Source: CAWIUB01 sp963839995 (lineage in GTDB: Bacteria; Actinomycetota; Actinomycetes; Mycobacteriales; Jatrophihabitantaceae). Taken from it: a DNA stretch of 64,000 nt. The stretch spans positions 62,001-126,000 of the forward strand of contig CAWIXH010000008.1 in assembly GCA_963839995.1 (NCBI GenBank), in the 5' to 3' direction. The notes beneath the pieces are model-generated. The model searched no databases. It was given only the letters and a program-made list of their open reading frames with translations, and was not told the origin of the DNA. A program made the translations under genes and the position numbers. Below, piece after piece: positions 41,847-50,787 of the stretch. Numbering within the stretch: the stretch's first letter is position 1; each line of letters opens with the position of its first letter.

Positions 41847-42154
41847 CGACGCAGCGGGTCGCTCTCCCGCACGAAGAAACCCGTGGCTGCCTTGAGGATC
41901 TCCACGGTCTGCTCCAGCTCGCGACACTTGCGCTTGAGCGCACGCACCTCGGCAGCCCCCTCGCCGCTCAGCCCGGGCCGCTGCCCGTCATCGACCTCGG
42001 CCTGCCGGACCCACTTGCGCAGCGTCTCCGTGCTCATCCCCAACCGGGCCGACACCGCCGACATTGCCGCCCACTCCGAGTCGTAGTCACCGACGTGATC
42101 TCGGACCAGACGAACCGCCTTCGCCTTCAACTCCTTGTCATACCTGCTCGACAT
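41843..42154 (-). CDS. IS3-family OrfA (second IS3 type)
   Basis: The 103-residue protein (SSRYDKELKAKAVRLVRDHV, VSARLGMSTETLRKWVRQAE, LKRKCRELEQTVEILKAATG) is the usual OrfA of the IS3/IS407-like actinobacterial group. Its TGA overlaps the ATG of the chimeric OrfB (ATGA at 41843-41846). The element is truncated on its left by the ISL3 fusion. Confidence 0.85.
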   Translation of the reverse strand: MSSRYDKELKAKAVRLVRDHVGDYDSEWAAMSAVSARLGMSTETLRKWVRQAEVDDGQRPGLSGEGAAEVRALKRKCRELEQTVEILKAATGFFVRESDPLRR

Positions 42155-42191
42155 GCAACCCATCGTCCTTCCCAACTTGGGAAGTGCGCAC

Positions 42192-42392
42192 GAAACCCGG
42201 GACGGTTCATTCAAGCTGTCGAATGATCCGCGGTTCGAGGAGAAGTTGATCGATGTGGTCGGGCCGTATCTGGCGCCGCCGGACAACGCGATCGTGTTGT
42301 GCCTGGACGAGAAGTCCTCGGTGCAGGCGCTGGATCGCACCCAGCCGTCGCTGCCGATGGTCAAGGGACGGGCGGCGACGATGGTCGTGCAG
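42192..42392 (+). pseudogene. IS630-family transposase fragment
   Basis: RDGSFKLSNDPRFEEKLIDV, VVGPYLAPPDNAIVLCLDEK and SSVQALDRTQPSLPMVKGRA are the central part of IS630 transposases, including the conserved LCLDEK Asp. Both ends are missing. Confidence 0.8.
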
Positions 42393-42408
42393 ACCACGGT
42401 CCTTATTT

Positions 42409-42497
42409 CGGTGTCGAACCGCAGGAACGGCACGAACTCTGCCCAGGCGTTCTCCCACAGCCGGATGATCGCCGGGTAGCGCTTGAACAGCGTGGCG
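42409..42497 (-). pseudogene. IS256-family transposase fragment
   Basis: The minus strand reads KRYPAIIRLWENAWAEFVPF and LRFDTEIRTVV, a conserved block of IS256 transposases. It abuts, without a gap, about 30 bases reading GALVAYRDATLF, which resemble an inverted scrap of recombinase B (AALAAYRDATLFK at 7577-7615). Confidence 0.6.
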
Positions 42498-42531
42498 TCC
42501 CGGTAGGCAACCAGCGCCCCGGCGGCGCAAC

Positions 42532-44576
42532 GTGTTGTCGGTGATGGGCTGGGCGGTCGAAGCGGCCGGCGGCCGGGCCAAACGCCGGCGGCTGGCGCAG
42601 GCGCTGCTGGCCCGCCCCGGCGTGCTCACCGACGGCCGCTCACCCGCCCCCGAGTCCGTCGGGAAGCTGATGGTGCGGTTACGCGACGCAGGCGCGGTGA
42701 ACATCTCAGCGCCGCTTTGCGCCGAGTGCGGCAAGCCGATGCGCGCCTTCCAACGCCGCGGGCAGGACTGGTACTGCGGGGTGCACGGTCCGCAGGCCGC
42801 GGCGTGCGCCGGCTGCGGGAACATCCGGCCGATCGCGGTGCGCGACCGGCATCACCGGCCGTACTGCTGGGCATGCCCGCTGCCCGCCGAGCCTGACCCG
42901 GTTCAGGCGGTGAGCGAGGTCGTCGCCGGCATCGATCCCGCGCTGCCCGGCGACCTGGTCGCCGCGGGTGCGCGCCGCCGCACCGCAACCCGGTCAACGT
43001 CGCCGGCTGGCGTGGGCCGTGACCGACCGGCCTGACCTGCTCACCGGCCCGTCGCCACGGTGACCTGCTCGATCTGCGAGCGCCCAGCCCGCGCGGCGGA
43101 ATCTCCGAACTCACGGGCAACCGTGCTGCCATGCCTGCGCGCAGCGGCGGGCCCGCTGCACCGGCTGCAGCCAGGTCCGCCGCGTGCGCGGCGGCAGCCG
43201 CACCGCGCCGCTCTGCGGACCCTGCACCCACCCCGATCGACAGTGGCAAGCCTGCCCCGGCTGCGGCCAACCCACCCAGCACCGCTCCCGCCGCCGCGCC
43301 CGCTGCTCACTGCGGCGGCACCTCGATGAACTCCTCGGCGACGACAGCGGACGGATCCCTCCCCAACTACAGGCACTGCACGACCACCTCGCCGCGCAAG
43401 AGCCCTCTCTGTCAACCTGGGTTGACAGAGAGGGCGGAGCGGCCCGAGAGCGTGCTGGCCTGGCTGACGAAGAACCCGACCGCCGAGGTCCTCGCCGAGT
43501 TCTCCAGCGGGCGGCGAGCGGTGAGCCACCACGACCTCGACGAATTGCCCGACAGCAAACCCCTACGGCACCTGCGCGCCATCCTGGTCGCTATCAGCAC
43601 ACTGCCGCCACGTGACGAACACCTGATCCGCCTCGAGCGGTGGATCATCGCCGCCGTCGCTGACCGTGCCGACCCCGAGCAGCGCGCCCTGCTACACCGC
43701 TACGCCGTCTGGCACACACTTCGCCGGCTCCGCGGCCGCAACAACGGCCGACCCGCCGCCCACGGGCAGGCCGTCGCCGTCCAGCGAAACGTCAAAGCCG
43801 CGATCACGCTGCTGGACTGGCTCGACACACGAGGCCTCGACCTGGCCATCGCCCGGCAAGGAGACCTCGACCAATGGCTGATCAGCACACCCGCCGCCGG
43901 CCGCGTCGATGCCGGCAACTTCGTGCGCTGGGCCCGACGAAACAAACTCACCAGCCTGGAACTCCCCGCCACCAAGTGGAACGGGCCCACCCAGGTCATC
44001 AACAGCGAAGCGCGTTGGGCAACCGCCCGACGGCTACTCCACGACGGCACGCTCAAACCCGAAGATCGCCTCGCCGGGCTGCTCATCGTCCTCTACGCCC
44101 AGAACACCACCACGATCAGCCGCCTCACCGTCGACCACGTCCACGTCACCGGCGAGGACGTCCACCTCCGACTCGGCCGCGAACCCATCGTGCTGCCCGA
44201 GCCGCTCGCCGCGGTCACCCGTGAGGTCATCGCTACCCGACACGCGCACGCCGCCCTCGGCAACCAGGGCACCTCGCGCTGGCTGTTCCCGGGCGGACAA
44301 CCCGGCCAGCCGATCAGCGCCTACCGCCTCGGTGAACGCCTTCACCAACTCGGCCTGCGTCCCGGCCAAGACCGTTCCACAGCTCTATTCGGACTCGCCG
44401 CCGAACTCCCCGCCGCGCTGCTCGCCCGCATGCTCGGCATCGACATCAGCGTCGCCGTCGCCTGGCAACGCGCCTCCGCCGGAGACTGGACCAACTACGC
44501 CGCCGACTACAGCCGACGCCGACCAGCCACCCCGAACCCGGCCACCCACCCGGAGGCATTCGGACAGTTGCAATAA
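42532..44576 (+). pseudogene. Decayed copy of the zinc-ribbon/recombinase-like gene
   Basis: It aligns with the 815-residue protein at 8494: RAKRRRLAQALLARPGVLTD, two N-terminal ribbons (CAECGKPM...CGVHG, CAGCGNIR...CWAC), then a shift near 42965, an internal deletion of about three ribbons after PDLLTGP, and more shifts near 43110 and 43435. From about 43440 on it is open to the end (DELPDSKPLRHLRAILVAIS ... SAGDWTNYAADYSRR). The C-terminal domain keeps the same non-catalytic residues (LARMLGI, AWQRAS). It starts at about residue 43 and ends with the same non-coding tail as the intact unit. Confidence 0.85.
43402..43435. repeat. Near-perfect hairpin inserted in the zinc-ribbon pseudogene
   Basis: GCCCTCTCTGTCAACC-TG-GGTTGACAGAGAGGGC has 16-bp perfect arms and a 2-base centre. 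The intact homologue has no such sequence between HLAGHE and RPDTVLTWL, so this looks like an inserted palindrome. Confidence 0.75.
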
Positions 44577-44592
44577 CCGACTCCGCCAGCAA
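44559..44592 (+). repeat. Conserved end of zinc-ribbon unit, copy 2
   Basis: ATTCGGACAGTTGCAATAAC and CGACTCCGCCAG overlap and follow the pseudogene stop. The match to 10944-10981 covers non-coding bases and ends at CCGCCAG in both. Confidence 0.6.
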
Positions 44593-44799
44593 CCGCACCG
44601 GCCGAGGACATGATCGCCGCCGTGCTGGCTCACCACGACCGACGCGCCAAGGCCACCCCGGGTGATCCGCCCGACGCGACGAGCGGCCGGTTGCCCTACC
44701 GGCCCGAGTCGCTGCGGTGCTGTTCGGCGAGCGTGCCCGGTGAGCGAGCTCGGACAGGTGAGCACGACAGCGGTGGGCGGCTTGTATCAGGGAGCCCGA

Positions 44800-45402
44800 C
44801 CGGCCGCGCGGGTCGAGTCGAGTTCGTCGCCGAACGCGATCGCGCTCTCGCGCCGATTCCCGCCGCGCTCACCGGCCAGCGACTGGCCGGCGACCGTTGC
44901 GCTTCGGGCACAGGTCATGGCCAGGCTACTCGGCGAGCCGTTCACCGCGGCATCGGCGAGCCGGCGAACTGAGCGGCGCCGCGGACTGGATCAGGTGCTG
45001 GACTGGCTCGAGCTCCAGCCTGGCGACAGTTGGCAAGGCCGCTGGCTGGCCTCCGGCGCCGACGCCGAAGGGAATATCGCGTGGCGGCGTCTACCGACCG
45101 CCGTGCGCGCCGCCACCGGCCGCGGGCGGGCGGACACCGAACACGGCCGTCTCGCCCTGGCCCGCGGCGTGTCGCTGCTGGTCGCCGGCGACGTCCGTCG
45201 GCGCGGAGCCAAGAAGGCCGTTGTCGCGGTCGGCCGATCCGTCCTGATCATCATCTGGCACCTACTCTCCGACCCGCATCAGGTCAACGACCTCGGACCC
45301 GACTTCTACGACCGCCGCGTCAGCGCCAGCCGCGAGATGCGCAACCACGTCACACAACTCGAAGCCCTCGGCTACAAGGTCACCCTCGAGCCAGCCGCCT
45401 GA
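44800..45402 (+). pseudogene. Recombinase N-terminal fragment fused to IS110-family C-terminus
   Basis: The first part (LDQVLDWLELQPGDSWQGRW, LASGADAEGNIAWRRL, HGRLALARGVSLLVAGDV) resembles the N-terminal region of large actinobacterial tyrosine recombinases. After about 45195 the frame is an IS110 transposase tail (AVVAVGRSVLIIIWHLLSDP, DLGPDFYDRRVSASREMRNH, LEALGYKVTLEPAA). The join is in frame. Neither half has a catalytic site. Confidence 0.65.
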
Positions 45403-45626
45403 CCCCACAGCACACTCGATCAACCCGACCCACTCGGGGCCAGATCACGCTGCCCGCTCACCGGGATTCTCGGATTAGCGCGATGGAGACGCGCACCCGC
45501 GCTGCCTGGCACCCGCGCCGCCGGTTGGAGATGGCGACCGGGGTCGGGGTCGAGGTGATCTGGGACAAGCCGACCGGCAGCGGAGGGTGGGGCTGGCCTC
45601 GGAAGGACACGTCGAGACGGGCTGCC

Positions 45627-45899
45627 TCACCCTCGCCGGCGCCGGCCATCCCGCGCCGAGCCGGACGGCGCCGCCTCGTCGGCCTGCCGCGCCGCCTCGG
45701 CCAGCTGCCGCAGCCGTTCCCGGGTGTAGCCGGTCGCTCGCACCACATCGACCTGGCGAACGCCGTCCCGCAGCGCCTTGACGATGGCCGTGTGCAACTC
45801 CGCGCGCGTCGCGTCCACCTTCGCCTGCTCGCGACGCAGCCGCTCGGCAAGCCTCGCGAGATCGTCCACGCCAGGCACCGTATCACCTTCGCCTGCCAC
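45627..45899 (-). CDS. Small helix-turn-helix protein
   Basis: About 80-90 residues: LARLAERLRREQAKVDATRA, then IVKALRDGVRQVDVVRATGY and TRERLRQLAEAAR. The last segment is a clear helix-turn-helix of the sigma-70-region-4 or resolvase type, with an N-terminal coiled coil. Such proteins occur in actinobacterial plasmids. Start is uncertain (GTG at 45899, 45878 or 45869). It diverges from a small membrane-protein gene across the P2 promoter block and is my candidate regulator of P1 and P2. Confidence 0.6.
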   Translation of the reverse strand: MAGEGDTVPGVDDLARLAERLRREQAKVDATRAELHTAIVKALRDGVRQVDVVRATGYTRERLRQLAEAARQADEAAPSGSARDGRRRRG

Positions 45900-45913
45900 A
45901 TAGGCCAAACCAC

Positions 45914-45942
45914 TTGCTACGCCAAGCAGTCTGGCCTACTAT
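45914..45942 (+). promoter_or_regulatory. Promoter/operator P2, near-copy of P1
   Basis: -35 TTGCTA (45914-45919), 17-base spacer, -10 TACTAT (45937-45942), then ATTGGCATGG. The block CACTTGCTACGCCAA and TGGCCTA..TATTGGCAT is shared with 32332-32370. Confidence 0.6.
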
Positions 45943-45986
45943 ATTGGCATGGAACGAGAACGCTGACCAGCCTGGAGCGACTGGGA

Positions 45987-46316
45987 ATGAGTCGCCACCT
46001 GCGTCGCGCGCTGCCGGTGCTCAAGCTCGTCGGGTTCCTCGGCTTCACCGCCTACGTCGTCGACGTGGCGATGGCATCCAGCGGGCCGGCGATCGACATC
46101 GCCGTCTACCTCGCACTCGTCGTGCATATCGCGCGCCGCTGGCTCAATCAGCGAGCACCGGGCGGTCACACACCCACCGCGCTGCGCCGTTCCCATCCCG
46201 GGCGTCGATTGATCGACCCCAGTCTCGAATCACCGTGCCGCTTTGAGCGCTGGACGCGGATTCGAGGCGGTCCACGTGTTCGGGTTCGTGGGCTTCACTA
46301 TCGCCATATAAGGTGA
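45987..46316 (+). CDS. Small membrane protein
   Basis: The 109-residue product has two hydrophobic helices (LKLVGFLGFTAYVVDVAMAS and AIDIAVYLALVVHIARRWL) and a basic tail with low-complexity Arg runs. It starts at an ATG preceded by GGGA. A 5-codon frame (MERER, stop) lies just before it after the P2 promoter and could be a leader. The last 45 codons run into degraded sequence and may not be native. The family is unknown; plasmid context. Confidence 0.5.
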   Translation: MSRHLRRALPVLKLVGFLGFTAYVVDVAMASSGPAIDIAVYLALVVHIARRWLNQRAPGGHTPTALRRSHPGRRLIDPSLESPCRFERWTRIRGGPRVRVRGLHYRHIR

Positions 46317-46470
46317 ATCGCGACTATTGAACCCATCTTGCGTGTCTTAGCCTCGCTCTTTCACCGGTGATCTTGCGACACGGCTGCTGATAGCACGGAA
46401 GTGCCTGTCCTGTACGGGAAGCTTGGGCTTGCGACAGTCCATGATCCCGAACGAGGAAGGCACTCCGTAG

Positions 46471-47856
46471 GTGAAGGGTAACCGGCGTTTGAGGCGGGTC
46501 AAGGTCAGCGCGGATGGTGAGGGGCTGGTGTCGCGGGCCGGTGTCGCGCTGGTGCGGGAGTTGACCGAGGAGACCGGCCTGGCGGCCGGGTGGACGGCGG
46601 CGCTGCTGGATGCCTACAAGACGTTCCCGGCTGTGCATCTGCCGGGTCGGGTGCTCGCTGATCTTGCCGTGACGATCGCCGATGGCGGGGATGCGTTGGC
46701 GCACCTGGCAGCGCTTCGTGATCAGGAGAAGTTGTTCGGGACGGTCGCCTCGGAGGCGACGGCGTGGCGCTGTGTCGAGCGCGTCGACGAGGCGCACTTG
46801 GTCCGGCTGCAAGCCGTGCGGGCCGCGGCGCGGGAACGGGCGTGGGCGGCCGGTGCCGGCCCTGACTGCGGCGGCGGGTTGACGATCGACATCGACGCGA
46901 CGATCACGATCGCGCACTCGGAGAAGGAGAACGCGGCCAAGACGTGGAAGAAGACGTTCGGCTTTCATCCGCTGCTGGCCTACCTGGACCGCCCGGAGAT
47001 CTCCGGCGGTGAAGGGCTGGCCGGCATCCTGCGGTCTGGCAACGCCGGGTCCAACACCACCGCCGACCATGTCGAGATCTTGGCTATGGCGTTGGCCGCG
47101 CTGCCCGAGGCTGCCCGAGGCTGCCCGCCCCCCCCCGGACGATCCGGACTCGCCACAGCTGCTGATCCGCACCGACTCGGCCGGTGCCCAGCTACGGTTT
47201 CGCCGCCGCGTGCCGCGAGGCCGGCTGCGCGTTCTAGCTGGGTTTCGCCATCGACGAGCACGTGCAGGCCGCGATCCTCGCCCTGCCCGAGCCGGCCTGG
47301 GCACCGGTGCCTATGACATCGACGGCCAACCGCGCGAGGGTGCCTGGGTTGCCGAGCTGACCAGGCTGCTGAAGCTGGACAAGTGGCCGACCCGCTCGCG
47401 GGTGATCGTGCGCCGGGAACGCCCCCATCCCGGGGTGCAACTGCGGTTCACCGACGCCGACGGGCACCGGTTCACCGCCTTCCTCACCGACATCCCCGGC
47501 GGGCAGTTGGCCGACCTGGAGGTCCGCCACCGCTCCCACGCCCGCGTCGAAGACCGCATCCGCTGCGCGAAAGCAACCGGGCTGCGCAACCTGCCTGCGG
47601 CTACGACCAGAACAAGGTCTGGCTCGAACTCGCGCTGGCCGCCGCCGACCTACTCACCTGGACCCAAGCCCTCTGCCTGCACGGCGAACTGGCCCGCTGC
47701 GAACCCGCCGCACTGCGCTACCGGCTGCTGCACGTGGCCGCCCGGCTGGTCCGCACCGAGCGACGCTGGCAGCTCAAGATCGACAAGGACTGGCCCTGGG
47801 CCACCCACCTGGCCACCGCCTTCGCCCGGCTACGCGCCGCACCCTGGCCCGCCTGA
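46471..47856 (+). pseudogene. IS1380-family transposase, frameshifted
   Basis: It opens KVSADGEGLVSRAGVALVRE and keeps IDIDATITIAHSEKENAAK with the first catalytic Asp. At a run of C around 47129-47138 the frame shifts. It continues VIVRRERPHPGVQLRFTDAD and RHRSHARVEDRIRCAKATGL in the second frame, and after 47590 YDQNKVWLELALAAADLLTW to the end in the third. At least two indels inactivate it. Confidence 0.85.
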
Positions 47857-48161
47857 ACGCCACCCCCCCGACCCGACGACCCGAGGACCCGGAAGGCCGG
47901 ACCGCCCGGCAGCTCCACGCTGCCCACCAGAGAAAGCGTCGCTCAGAAGATCAACTCCAGCGACATGCTGATCAACTGGCCGCCGCGTGAAGGATCGAGG
48001 TTAGGGCCACGCGCTAGCCCTGCTTATTCATGTGCGCGTCGACGGTGGGTTTTGGTCGTTGAGTTGATCTTGTTTGGGCGCTGGGTGATGACGGCGTGGG
48101 TGACCACCCGGCCTCGTCTGCCGGGCTGTCCGGTGTGTTCGTGGGAACGCGGGGTGCTGGG
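47857..48161. other. Gap between the two IS1380 genes
   Basis: 305 bases without a plausible gene. A run of C residues and GC-rich short repeats are present, but no inverted end of either IS is evident. Confidence 0.4.
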
Positions 48162-49595
48162 TCAGGTCGCGGGTGTGGGCAGGGCGCGGAGTCGGTGGAA
48201 CGCGGCGGCGAGCAGGTGCGCCCAGCGCGACTGTCGGTCGATCTTGAGGCGGAGTCGGCGGCCGCCGCGCACGAGCCGGGCGGCGACGTGCAGCAGCCGG
48301 TAGCGCAGCGTCTTCGGTTCGGCTCGCGCGAGTGCCGGGTCGTCGTGCAGCAGGATGGTTTGGGTCCAGGCGAGCAGGTCGATCGCGGTCAGCGCGCAGA
48401 CCAGCCAGGCTTGGTTGATCGCGAACTGCCGCGACGGCATCCGGCCCAGGCCGGTGTCCTTGCCGGTGCGGATGCGGTCCTCGACCCGGGCGTGGCTGCG
48501 GTGCCGGGCATCGAGGAAGGCGTGCTGCCCGGCGGCGGTGTCGGTGGCGAAGCAGGTGTAGCGCCAGCCGTCGCGCTCTTCGATCAGGTCCAGCTGCGCG
48601 CCGGGATGCGGGCGTTCGCGGCGCACGATGATGCGCATGCCGTCGGGATAGTCGGCGAACATCGCGGCCGGCAGCAGCCCGGTCAGCTCGGCCACTGCGG
48701 CGGACTCGCGCGGGTCGCCGGTGGTGTCGACCGCCGGGGTCCAGGCCAGCTTGGGCAGCGCGGCGATCGCAGCGTGCTCACGGTCGCTGACGGCCCAGCC
48801 GATGGAGAATTCCGTTGCCACGCCGCCGTTCCTGAGTTCGCGGATGTGGGCCAGGAACGCCTTTGAGGCTCCGGCGCCGTCGCAGCGGAGCAGCACCGGG
48901 TAGCCGTGCCGGTACTCGTCCGGGATCTGTGCCAACGCCGCATCGAGCAGTGCGATGTGATCGGCGGCGGTGTTGGAGCCGGCGTTGCCCGGACGCAGCA
49001 TCCCGGCCAGCGCCTCGTTGCTGTTGTCGCAGAACGCGAGCACCGGGTGATAGCCATAGGAGCGTTTGAACGTCGCCGCAGTGTGTTCCTTCTCGCTGTG
49101 CGCGACCACGATGGTCGCGTCGTCGTCGATGACCAGCACCGGCCGACCCTCGCCGTCGAGCAGCGGCGCCCCGGCGACCAGCGAGGCCGGCAACGCCTGC
49201 CCGGTTGCCTCGGCCCGCTGCGCCCACGCCACCGCCCGTGCCGCCGCGCGGGCGGCCGCGATGCCATCCAGGTCCGCTGTCGTGATCGCGTTCAACACCC
49301 GCCAGCAGGTCGAGTCCGAGGCGACCCGGCCGAACACCGAGGACTGGTCGCCCAGCGTGGCGATGTCGCTGATCGTCTCGCCGCCGTCGGCCAGCATCAC
49401 CGCGAGATCGACCAGCACCCGGCCCGGATCGTGCGCGGCCTGCGGCGCCGAGCGACCCGCGAAGACCGCCGACAGCTGCCCGGTCAACGTCGTCGCGTCC
49501 GCGACGTCGGCCAGCAGCCGCGCACCGACATGCGACACGACGCCGACACCATCAGCGGACACTTCGACCGGCGGGCGAGTACGAGTAGCGTGCAC
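48162..49595 (-). CDS. IS1380-family transposase
   Basis: The 477-residue transposase is open throughout: VLVIDDDATIVVAHSEKEHT (first Asp), VLLRCDGAGASKAFLAHIRE (second), and the conserved RRERPHPGAQLDLIEERDGW, DARHRSHARVEDRIRTGKDT and FAINQAWLVCALTAIDLLAW. It is clearly related to, but distinct from, the frameshifted gene at 46471. It can probably still transpose. Confidence 0.92.
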   Translation of the reverse strand: MHATRTRPPVEVSADGVGVVSHVGARLLADVADATTLTGQLSAVFAGRSAPQAAHDPGRVLVDLAVMLADGGETISDIATLGDQSSVFGRVASDSTCWRVLNAITTADLDGIAAARAAARAVAWAQRAEATGQALPASLVAGAPLLDGEGRPVLVIDDDATIVVAHSEKEHTAATFKRSYGYHPVLAFCDNSNEALAGMLRPGNAGSNTAADHIALLDAALAQIPDEYRHGYPVLLRCDGAGASKAFLAHIRELRNGGVATEFSIGWAVSDREHAAIAALPKLAWTPAVDTTGDPRESAAVAELTGLLPAAMFADYPDGMRIIVRRERPHPGAQLDLIEERDGWRYTCFATDTAAGQHAFLDARHRSHARVEDRIRTGKDTGLGRMPSRQFAINQAWLVCALTAIDLLAWTQTILLHDDPALARAEPKTLRYRLLHVAARLVRGGRRLRLKIDRQSRWAHLLAAAFHRLRALPTPAT

Positions 49596-49766
49596 GTGGA
49601 AGGTGCCTTCCTGCTCGGCGATTCCGAACTCTCGACAAGCTCAGAATCCCGTACAGGACAGGCACTTTCGATCATCTACACGCCGACACAGCGACTCGAT
49701 CTTGAAGCATCCGGGCTAGCCTTCCGGCGGGATGCCGCAAATCGGCGGCTGGGGAGGGACATAGTT

Positions 49767-50754
49767 GTGGCACGCAAAGTAAGCGCACGGGGTAGGCAAC
49801 CTATATGCATGAGTGTTTCGCTCGGTTGCGTAGTTTGGTTAATGCTTGTCCTCGCGAGTTCGGCTGGCGCAACTGTCGCTGCTCCGGGCATATCGACGGC
49901 AGGATTATCGGTCCGGGGCCTGTGTGACAGTGGTTCCCCACAAAACAGCTACCACGGCTTGCTCGCCTCTGGCACCGTGTCAGGACTAAACAAGAACGCC
50001 TGGTACCAATTCAAGATTGGCCCTTCAGATGGTGATCTTGAGCTGACAAACAGTCAGGGAACTTTGGCGGACAACCCATTCGCGATCAACGCACAAAAGA
50101 CCGCCTTGGTAGCAGGACGATCCTATGTGTGGACACTCGCGCCGTATAACCCTCAGACCGGCGCGGTTGGTGCAACCGTATTCTCCCGGTTAACCACGAT
50201 TATCAATCCAGGCTGCGCGCCGAACAGTTCGTTGCAGACAGTCTCCCCGAGCTGCTCCCAACTCACGGTAGCAATCAATATCAGCGGCCGTATTCCAATC
50301 GAGCCTGTGTCGGTCATAGAGTTCGTCATTGCTGGGAAGTCTGTCGCGCATACCGTGACCGACATTGGCGGCAGCTTTGCGATGTCCGCCAGCATTCCGA
50401 TTAGTGTCGGCCAATCGTCCGTGGCTTGGCAGATTGCCGGACCCAAGCAGCCATCGGATGGCATCTACGTCGCCAGTAGCGCGCATTGGATCGCTTGCCG
50501 GCCAGCGCCGCCGCATAGACCGCCAGCGCCGCCGCATAGACCGCCAGTCAACAATACCGAGGCCTTGTCGCAGGCATGCGCCCAGGTATTGTTCGTCGGA
50601 GTTCGCGGCTCAGGGCAGACAAATGCCAGCGCGGGCGGCTTTGGCGACGAGGTAAACATGGTTCGCGATGAGGTCGACTTTTACTTGAAATCGTCCGTAA
50701 CACTGAGGCAGGTCTACATCGACTACAGGGCTGACTCGGTTGCCGAACTCGGTC
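49767..50754 (+). pseudogene. Wall-anchored cutinase-like protein, part 1 of 3
   Basis: The gene starts at a GTG after GGGGAGG (49751-49757). A signal peptide (VVWLMLVLASSAGATVAAPG) leads into a secreted domain of about 210 residues with paired Cys (LCDSGSPQNSYHG, NPGCAPNSSLQTVSPSCSQL), a duplicated PPAPPHRPP linker, then the start of a cutinase domain (CAQVLFVGVRGSGQTNASAG). It is broken at 50754 by IS3 copy 2. GC content is lower than in the flanking ISs. With the two insertions removed, the full product is 639 residues in one frame. Confidence 0.85.
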
Positions 50755-50787
50755 CGCTATCTGTCAAGTCAAATGAGACAGTTTCGG

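Larger units (their letters stand above)
46404..49662. mobile_element. Pair of IS1380-type elements facing each other
   Basis: Two IS1380 transposase genes (46471 on +, decayed; 48162 on -, open) lie head-out. The outermost sequence AGTGCCTGTCCTGTACGGGA (46400-46419) recurs inverted at 49647-49666 as a perfect 20-base repeat. The inner ends are not recognisable. The layout is that of an inverted-IS composite, with only about 300 bases between the genes. Confidence 0.65.

Noticed and set aside
40503..42086. A 527-codon plus-strand frame
   Set aside because: It is antisense to the chimeric IS3/ISL3 frame; the same shadow is seen opposite ISL3 copy 1 at 33022-34353.
42497..42530. An inverted fragment of recombinase B
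   Set aside because: About 12 residues (GALVAYRDATLF) match. This is too short to call a feature and is noted only with the IS256 fragment.
43403..43434. CRISPR-like palindrome
   Set aside because: It is a single palindrome with no direct repeats or spacers around it; no CRISPR array or cas gene is visible in the window.
45949..45966. A five-codon leader peptide (MERER) after promoter P2
   Set aside because: A chance short frame is equally likely. There is no hairpin or attenuator structure to support a leader role.
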